The notes beneath the pieces were generated by a model. It was not told the DNA's origin. It saw only the letters and a program-made list of their open reading frames with translations, and did not search any database. This document shows positions 58,047-64,000 of a stretch of 64,000 nt of DNA, in pieces (the stretch's first letter is position 1; each line of letters opens with the position of its first letter). The position numbers and the translations under genes were made by a program. The DNA comes from Spirochaetae bacterium HGW-Spirochaetae-4 (GTDB lineage: Bacteria > Spirochaetota > Spirochaetia > Sphaerochaetales > Sphaerochaetaceae). The DNA lies in the NCBI GenBank assembly GCA_002839335.1, contig PGXU01000010.1, positions 22,700 to 86,699 on the forward strand, in the 5' to 3' direction.

Positions 58047-59318
58047 ATGAGCCTCCACATCAGCGCCATCATCATATTGTTGGTCCTCTCGGCTTTCTTC
58101 AGTGCATCCGAAACAGCCTACACCTCCCTATCATTCCTGCAGATCCGCATGATGGAGACAGACAAGCGACGGACGAGCAAGATGGCAGCGGCCTTGGCAA
58201 AGAAACCCGATGTATTGCTCACCACCATACTTATTGGAAACAATATCGTAAACCTTACGGCATCCGCCCTCACCACGACCTTGGCGATCAATGCCTGGGG
58301 AAATGCGACGATCGGCTATGCGACGGGAGTGCTCACGTTCCTCATCCTCATATTCGGGGAAATCACCCCGAAACATCTTGCGATCACCTACAACACCGCA
58401 ATGGCCCGTTTCTCGGCATACCCGATCAGGTTTCTTATTTTCATATTGTATCCTGTAATCGCGATTGTCCGGTGGCTCAGCTCCCTCATCACCCGGCTGT
58501 TCGCCAAGGAGAAGGAGGGCTCGCTTTCGCTGGAAAGCCTGATGCATGTGGTCGATGTAGCTGAGGACGAAGGGATCGTCGACGAATACGAGACCAGTCT
58601 GGTGCAGCGCGTGCTCCACTTCAGCGAAGCCCCCGTCAAATCGATCATGACCCATAGGACCGAGGTCTTCAGCCTTCCCGATACCACCTCCCTTCGCGAG
58701 GCGTTCCCCTCCATCGTCGCAAGCGGGTATTCGAGGATCCCCGTCTACAACGAGAGTCCGGAGAATATCATTGGAATCCTCCTGGTGCGCGATGCATTGG
58801 CTGCCGAAGTCGACGGTCGTTCGGAGGAGGCGATCTCACAGTTCATCCTCCCACCGATCTATGTGCCCGAAACCCGGAAATTGGACGACATGTTGTTCCA
58901 GTTCCAGCAAGGGAAGCTCCAGATTGCCGTGGTGCTTGACGAATACGGCGGATTGTCGGGAATCGTCTCCATGGAAGATATCGTCGAACAGCTGTTCGGA
59001 GAAATCTACGATGAACACGAGAGCGGGGAACTGTTGCGTATCAGGTCCGAGGAATCGGGAACCTACCTGATCAAGGCCGACACCACCATGCAGCAGATAA
59101 AGGATGAACTCGACCTTGACATCAACAGGCCCGACCTGTCGTGTACACTTGCGGCATTCCTGATCGAACAGCTCGGAACCATACCCACCGTCGGCGAGAC
59201 GATCGAGTATCCATTCGGCATATTCAGCATCGTCACCATGAAGGGAAAACGGATAGAATCGGTTCGCCTGCAACCAATTGTGAAGGAAGAGGAACCTCAG
59301 CGCAACGGCTTCCATTGA
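58047..59318 (+). CDS. HlyC/CorC family (CNNM + CBS + CorC_HlyC) transporter-like protein
   Basis: [66 protein letters not shown]. Confidence 0.9.
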   Translation: MSLHISAIIILLVLSAFFSASETAYTSLSFLQIRMMETDKRRTSKMAAALAKKPDVLLTTILIGNNIVNLTASALTTTLAINAWGNATIGYATGVLTFLILIFGEITPKHLAITYNTAMARFSAYPIRFLIFILYPVIAIVRWLSSLITRLFAKEKEGSLSLESLMHVVDVAEDEGIVDEYETSLVQRVLHFSEAPVKSIMTHRTEVFSLPDTTSLREAFPSIVASGYSRIPVYNESPENIIGILLVRDALAAEVDGRSEEAISQFILPPIYVPETRKLDDMLFQFQQGKLQIAVVLDEYGGLSGIVSMEDIVEQLFGEIYDEHESGELLRIRSEESGTYLIKADTTMQQIKDELDLDINRPDLSCTLAAFLIEQLGTIPTVGETIEYPFGIFSIVTMKGKRIESVRLQPIVKEEEPQRNGFH

Positions 59319-59350
59319 CACCCTTTGGCGAGGGCGGTATGATTGCGCGC

Positions 59351-61867
59351 ATGAGTACTTACCCATTCGGCACAATAGAAAAAAAATGGCAGGCATACTG
59401 GGAAAAGAACCAGACTTTTGCCGTAACAGAAGATCCCACGGTACCCGCGGACAAGCGAAAGTATGTGTTGGATATGTTCCCCTATCCATCGGGCGCAGGA
59501 CTCCACGTCGGACATCCCGAAGGGTACACTGCAACCGATATCTATTGCCGTTATTTGCGGATGAACGGATACAACGTCCTGCATCCCATGGGCTTCGACT
59601 CATTCGGTCTTCCCGCCGAGAACTACGCGATCAAGACCGGTACCCATCCCAGGTCGACAACAGAACGGAACATCGAGAATTTCCGCAAGCAGATCAAGAG
59701 CTTGGGGTTTTGTTACGATTGGAACCGTGAGGTCTCGACCCATACCGAAGAGTACTACCGGTGGACCCAATGGATATTCCTCCAACTCTACAACAGGGGC
59801 CTAGCCTATGAAGCCTCGACTCCAATCAACTGGTGCCCGAACTGTCTGACCGGCCTTTCCAACGAAGAAGTCAAGGAAGGCAAGTGCGAACGGTGTGGAA
59901 CCCATGTGACACGCAAGAATATCCGTCAGTGGATACTCAGGATCACCGCCTACGCAGACCGGTTGCTCAATGACCTCGATTCGCTCGACTGGTCCGATTC
60001 CATCAAGAGCATGCAGAGCAACTGGATCGGTCGCAGCGAAGGCGCGAGTGTGCGGTTCCAGTTGGTGGACTCCGACGAAGTGCTCGAGGTGTACACCACG
60101 AGAAGCGACACCCTCTTCGGTGCAACCTATATGGTAGTCTCCCCGGAGCATGCTTTGGTGGACAAGTTGACCACCGCCGGCCAACAGAAGGCTGTCGAAG
60201 ACTACAGGGACCAGGCAGCCCACAAATCGGATCTGGAACGGACCGACCTCGCGAAAGACAAGACCGGGGTATTCTCCGGGAGTTATGCCATCAATCCGGT
60301 CAATGGAAAGAAGATTCCCGTATGGATCGCCGACTATGTGTTGATTTCCTATGGGACCGGCGCCATCATGGCTGTTCCGGCCCATGATACCCGTGACTGG
60401 GAATTCGCCAAGAAATTCGACCTACCCATCATAGAAGTACTGAAAAGCGAAGTCGATGTCCAAACGCAGGCATGGGTCGAAGACGGTATCCATGTGAATT
60501 CCGATTTTCTCGATGGCTTGAACAAGACCGATGCCATAGAGAAGATGAACAACTGGCTGGAAGAAAAGGGTATCGGCAAGAAGACCGTGAACTACAAGTT
60601 GCGGGACTGGATATTCAGCCGACAACGCTATTGGGGAGAACCTATTCCCCTGGTCCATTGCGAATCATGCGGAACCGTGCCTGTTCCCGAGGACCAGTTG
60701 CCCCTGACCTTGCCGGAAGTCGAGACCTACGCACCCTCCGGCACAGGAGAAAGCCCGCTGGTCACGATTCCCGAATGGGTGAACACGACCTGCCCGAAGT
60801 GTGGTGGTCCCGCCAAGCGCGAAACGAACACCATGCCCCAATGGGCAGGTTCCTGCTGGTATTACCTCAGGTATCTCGATCCCAACAATACTGAAGCGCT
60901 TGCTTCGAAAGAGGCGATAGACTACTGGATGCCGGTCGACCTGTATGTAGGTGGAGCCGAACACGCCGTGTTGCACCTCCTCTATGCACGGTTCTGGCAC
61001 AAGGTACTCTACGACTTGGGTATCGTGAATACGATCGAACCGTTCCAACGACTCGTCAACCAGGGAATGATCACCTCGTTCGCCTACCAACGTGCCGACA
61101 AGACCTTGGTCGCCACCGACGAGGTCGAGGAGACCGCTGCAGACACATACATCGAGAAGGCTACGGGAGAGAGGCTCGAGCGGGTCATCGCCAAAATGTC
61201 CAAGAGCTTGAAGAACGTCATAAACCCGGACGAGATCATCAACGATTTCGGTGCGGACGCCATGCGGACCTATGAGATGTTCATGGGACCATTGCAAGTC
61301 TCGAAGCCTTGGGCGACCACCGGTCTTTCCGGCGTCTACCGGTTCCTTGACAGGATATGGCGTTTGACCGAACGGGAAATCACCGATACCGAACCTTCCG
61401 AGGAAATCCACAAGACGTTGCACAAGACGATCAAGAAGGTGACGAAGGACACGGCGAACCTGGATTTCAACACCGCAATCTCGCAGATGATGATTCTGGT
61501 GAACGAATTGTACAAGACCGATGATTTGCCGAGAAAGATATGGGAACCGCTGATTCTCATGCTCGCCCCCTATGTTCCGCATCTGGCCGAGGAGTTGTGG
61601 GAAATGTCCGGGAACGAACCGTCGGTGGCGAATGCCCAATGGCCACAGTACATCGAGGCATTGACTATCGACGATGTGATCGAAGTGGTCGTCCAGATCA
61701 ATGGCAAGGTACGTGCCCGCATGGAGACGGACAAGGGAACCGGGAAGGAAGCCTTGCTCGCCATGGCCATGGAACATGAGCGGATCGTCGAGTGGCTTGA
61801 GGGAAAAACCATCGTCAAGACCATCGTGGTCCCCGACAAGCTGGTGAATATCGTAATCAAAGGTTGA
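59351..61867 (+). CDS. leuS: Leucyl-tRNA synthetase
   Basis: [57 protein letters not shown]. Confidence 0.97.
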   Translation: MSTYPFGTIEKKWQAYWEKNQTFAVTEDPTVPADKRKYVLDMFPYPSGAGLHVGHPEGYTATDIYCRYLRMNGYNVLHPMGFDSFGLPAENYAIKTGTHPRSTTERNIENFRKQIKSLGFCYDWNREVSTHTEEYYRWTQWIFLQLYNRGLAYEASTPINWCPNCLTGLSNEEVKEGKCERCGTHVTRKNIRQWILRITAYADRLLNDLDSLDWSDSIKSMQSNWIGRSEGASVRFQLVDSDEVLEVYTTRSDTLFGATYMVVSPEHALVDKLTTAGQQKAVEDYRDQAAHKSDLERTDLAKDKTGVFSGSYAINPVNGKKIPVWIADYVLISYGTGAIMAVPAHDTRDWEFAKKFDLPIIEVLKSEVDVQTQAWVEDGIHVNSDFLDGLNKTDAIEKMNNWLEEKGIGKKTVNYKLRDWIFSRQRYWGEPIPLVHCESCGTVPVPEDQLPLTLPEVETYAPSGTGESPLVTIPEWVNTTCPKCGGPAKRETNTMPQWAGSCWYYLRYLDPNNTEALASKEAIDYWMPVDLYVGGAEHAVLHLLYARFWHKVLYDLGIVNTIEPFQRLVNQGMITSFAYQRADKTLVATDEVEETAADTYIEKATGERLERVIAKMSKSLKNVINPDEIINDFGADAMRTYEMFMGPLQVSKPWATTGLSGVYRFLDRIWRLTEREITDTEPSEEIHKTLHKTIKKVTKDTANLDFNTAISQMMILVNELYKTDDLPRKIWEPLILMLAPYVPHLAEELWEMSGNEPSVANAQWPQYIEALTIDDVIEVVVQINGKVRARMETDKGTGKEALLAMAMEHERIVEWLEGKTIVKTIVVPDKLVNIVIKG

Positions 61868-61892
61868 CCAATCGGTCAAGGGTAGACTTGCA

Positions 61893-61923
61893 CACCCCGA
61901 CTTCGGATGAGGTCGGGGTTTTT
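61893..61923 (+). terminator. Rho-independent terminator after leuS
   Basis: ACCCCGACTT-cggat-GAGGTCGGGGTTTTT. Confidence 0.85.
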
Positions 61924-61927
61924 CATG

Positions 61928-63136
61928 TTACCCCTTGATTTTCGCCAGGCCGCCGAGGGAAGTCTCCCGATAGAGGGACGGCAACGCTTGTCCGGTTTCC
62001 ATCATCACATCGACAACCGTGTCGAAGGAGACTTTGTGCCTCCCGTCGGAAAGCAGCGCATAGCTGGCATGGTCGAGGGCCCGCATGGCTCCAAGCGCAT
62101 TCCGTTCGATGCAGGGAATCTGCACCAGCCCCATCATGGGATCGCACGTCAAGCCAAGGTGATGCTCGAGCCCCATTTCCGCGGCATATTCGATTTGATG
62201 TATCGAACCGCCCAACAACTGGGCCACCGCACCCGAGGCCATGGCACACGCGACACCGACTTCTCCCTGGCAGCCAACCTCGGCTCCCGAGATGGAGCCG
62301 TTGGTCTTTGCCAAATTTCCTATCAATCCGGCGGTGAGCAATGCGCGCAGAATCTTTACTTTCGGTAGCTTGTATTGGTTGCGCACATAATGGAGTACTC
62401 CTGGAAGCACGCCACAGGATCCACAGGTCGGTGCGGTGACGATCTTGCCGCCGCCGGCATTCTCTTCGGCAACCGCCAGGGCATAGCTCAAGGCTCTGGT
62501 CGGTGTTCCAACCGGTCCGGACATATCCTTGGCCTGGGCAAAATACTGGGCCGCTTTACGTTGGAGCTTCAAACCTCCGGGCAACACGCCCTCCTGCTCG
62601 AGCCCACGCTCGATGGCAGCTGTCATGACGTCCCATATCTCCTCGATGAAAGCAAAGATCTCGGGACCTTCATATTTGACGACCAATTCCCACAACTGCA
62701 TCCCTTCCTTGCGGCAATAGGCAAGGATATGGTCCATCTTGCTCAGATATTTGGGATAGATCGATTTGTGTGCCGAGGCCAGCTCGCCTTCCTCCACCAC
62801 CTTCCCACCGCCAACGCTGTAATAGGTCTTCTCGGCAAGTTTGCCATGATCGGAGTCGTAGGCACACAAGGAGAGGGCATTCGGATGGAATGGTTTGAAA
62901 TCCTCCGGGAACCAATGGATGACCAATTCCTTACCCGAGTCGCCAAAGATCTGACGGAGCGTGGAATCGGTCAGGTGTCCTTTTCCAGTCGCCGCCAGAC
63001 TCCCGAACAGGTTGGCTTCAAAATGGTCGGCGCCCTTGTATTCGGACAAGAAACGCTGGGCGGCATACCGAGGGCCCATGGTGTGGCTGCTGGAAGGTCC
63101 GTACCCGATTCGATACAATTCTCTAATGGATTCCAT
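61928..63136 (-). CDS. sdaA: L-serine ammonia-lyase, iron-sulfur type
   Basis: MESIRELYRIGYGPSSSHTMGPRYAA, GKIVTAPTCGSCGVLPGVL, GCQGEVGVACAMAS. Confidence 0.93.
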   Translation of the reverse strand: MESIRELYRIGYGPSSSHTMGPRYAAQRFLSEYKGADHFEANLFGSLAATGKGHLTDSTLRQIFGDSGKELVIHWFPEDFKPFHPNALSLCAYDSDHGKLAEKTYYSVGGGKVVEEGELASAHKSIYPKYLSKMDHILAYCRKEGMQLWELVVKYEGPEIFAFIEEIWDVMTAAIERGLEQEGVLPGGLKLQRKAAQYFAQAKDMSGPVGTPTRALSYALAVAEENAGGGKIVTAPTCGSCGVLPGVLHYVRNQYKLPKVKILRALLTAGLIGNLAKTNGSISGAEVGCQGEVGVACAMASGAVAQLLGGSIHQIEYAAEMGLEHHLGLTCDPMMGLVQIPCIERNALGAMRALDHASYALLSDGRHKVSFDTVVDVMMETGQALPSLYRETSLGGLAKIKG

Positions 63137-63159
63137 GTACCTACTTTATAGATTTCCTG

Positions 63160-63975
63160 CTAGTATGTGAAGGCATCCCCCGCATGGACCAGCTCATGGT
63201 ATGCCCAGTCGGAAAGCCGCAACAACAGGTCCATGGGAACCATATGCCAGAACGGTGCGTCTTGGGTATTGTCGGGGACCGCGATGCGTAGTTCAAGACC
63301 ATGGTCGAGGTTCACATATCGGACAATCCCGGGTGATAGATTCTCCAAAGCCACCTCCTGGTCGGCAAATACGAAGAACGTTTCCGAATCCACCTGCTCT
63401 CCAATCCAGCGGCCTTGTGGTACCGATTCAATGACAATACTCCTTGATCCGGACGTGCGGAAAGAAGCCTCGGAGATCGCCCCTGTAACGATATCGGTGG
63501 CCAAGTGGTTCCAATCCAACCGGGTTCCACTCGGGTCCACCGTTTTCACCATCCGGGCAATTCTAGTGAAATTCAGCTCGGCGACCGGGTCCGGCCACTG
63601 TTTGGAGACCTGAAGCAATGCACCGGCCAACGGTCCGTCGTACATGGACAATTCGACCCGGTGGTTGTTGGCGACAGCATGGTATGCCCCACCGAACGGA
63701 ACTCCGGTACCCAGGGGATATGCGGCAAATATCGTTGTCCTGGCCTTCGGCACCATGATCCGCAGCGACCGTACCCCGATAGGAAGATTCACCTGTCTCA
63801 ATGCCGAATCGTCCCGATAGAGCAATGTGTACCAGAATTGTCTGCCGGAGGCCTTTTCCCACGGATGGTTCCCCACAATCCGCACAGTCGTCCATGAAGT
63901 CGATTCGCAGGCCGTGGTGGAGGCGATTCCGACGAGCAGGACAAGGATAGCTAGCGCACGTCCAATTCTTTCCAT
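63160..63975 (-). CDS. Hypothetical lipoprotein/exported protein
   Basis: N-terminal signal with lipobox-like STTAC; no family recognised. Confidence 0.6.
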   Translation of the reverse strand: MERIGRALAILVLLVGIASTTACESTSWTTVRIVGNHPWEKASGRQFWYTLLYRDDSALRQVNLPIGVRSLRIMVPKARTTIFAAYPLGTGVPFGGAYHAVANNHRVELSMYDGPLAGALLQVSKQWPDPVAELNFTRIARMVKTVDPSGTRLDWNHLATDIVTGAISEASFRTSGSRSIVIESVPQGRWIGEQVDSETFFVFADQEVALENLSPGIVRYVNLDHGLELRIAVPDNTQDAPFWHMVPMDLLLRLSDWAYHELVHAGDAFTY

Positions 63976-64000
63976 ATCGCATATACGGCCGGATTGAGTG
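63951..64000 (-). CDS. C-terminal fragment of an upstream gene (partial at window end)
   Basis: Minus-strand reading ...LNPAVYAIWKELDVR* ending at 63951 and overlapping the start of the lipoprotein gene. Confidence 0.35.
   Translation of the reverse strand, partial: LNPAVYAIWKELDVR

Noticed and set aside
61928-63136. Split serine dehydratase (alpha/beta subunits)
   Set aside because: Both domains are in one continuous frame, so it is the single-chain form.

Overview
The window reads as a contiguous, gene-dense bacterial chromosome segment with few intergenic gaps and many overlapping ATGA-type gene junctions. Gene content suggests an anaerobic spirochaete-like bacterium (NifJ-type PFOR, class II RNR, rubredoxin, LemA/DUF2207, trypanosome-like PFK, SlyX), but this taxonomic guess was not tested. 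Most of the window is housekeeping: pgi, pfk, ligA, dnaE, recG, rsmD, nifJ, nrdJ, gdhA, parC/parE, leuS, sdaA, photolyase. Less ordinary items: (1) a catabolic locus at 47.8-55.4 kb with FCD-type GntR regulator, cupin, non-canonical transaldolase, TRAP transporter, split transketolase and a one-cysteine Asp/Glu-racemase-fold protein, preceded by a 29-bp near-palindrome; (2) a divergent xanthine-dehydrogenase-like three-gene operon whose large subunit lacks the usual molybdenum-site motifs; (3) a ~255-bp MITE-like inverted-repeat element abutting the slyX stop codon, with an internal segment also present near 33.46 kb; (4) an AT-rich intergenic region with a strong leftward terminator whose loop carries an anti-Shine-Dalgarno sequence, suggesting an unannotated small RNA; (5) an exact NrdR box upstream of nrdJ; (6) a receiver-like/PEP-synthase ATP-grasp fusion lacking the phosphohistidine domain; (7) a VTE5/VTE6-like prenol-kinase gene pair. 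No rRNA, tRNA, CRISPR array, prophage or complete transposase was recognised. All assignments come from reading the sequence and translated ORFs; no database search was run.
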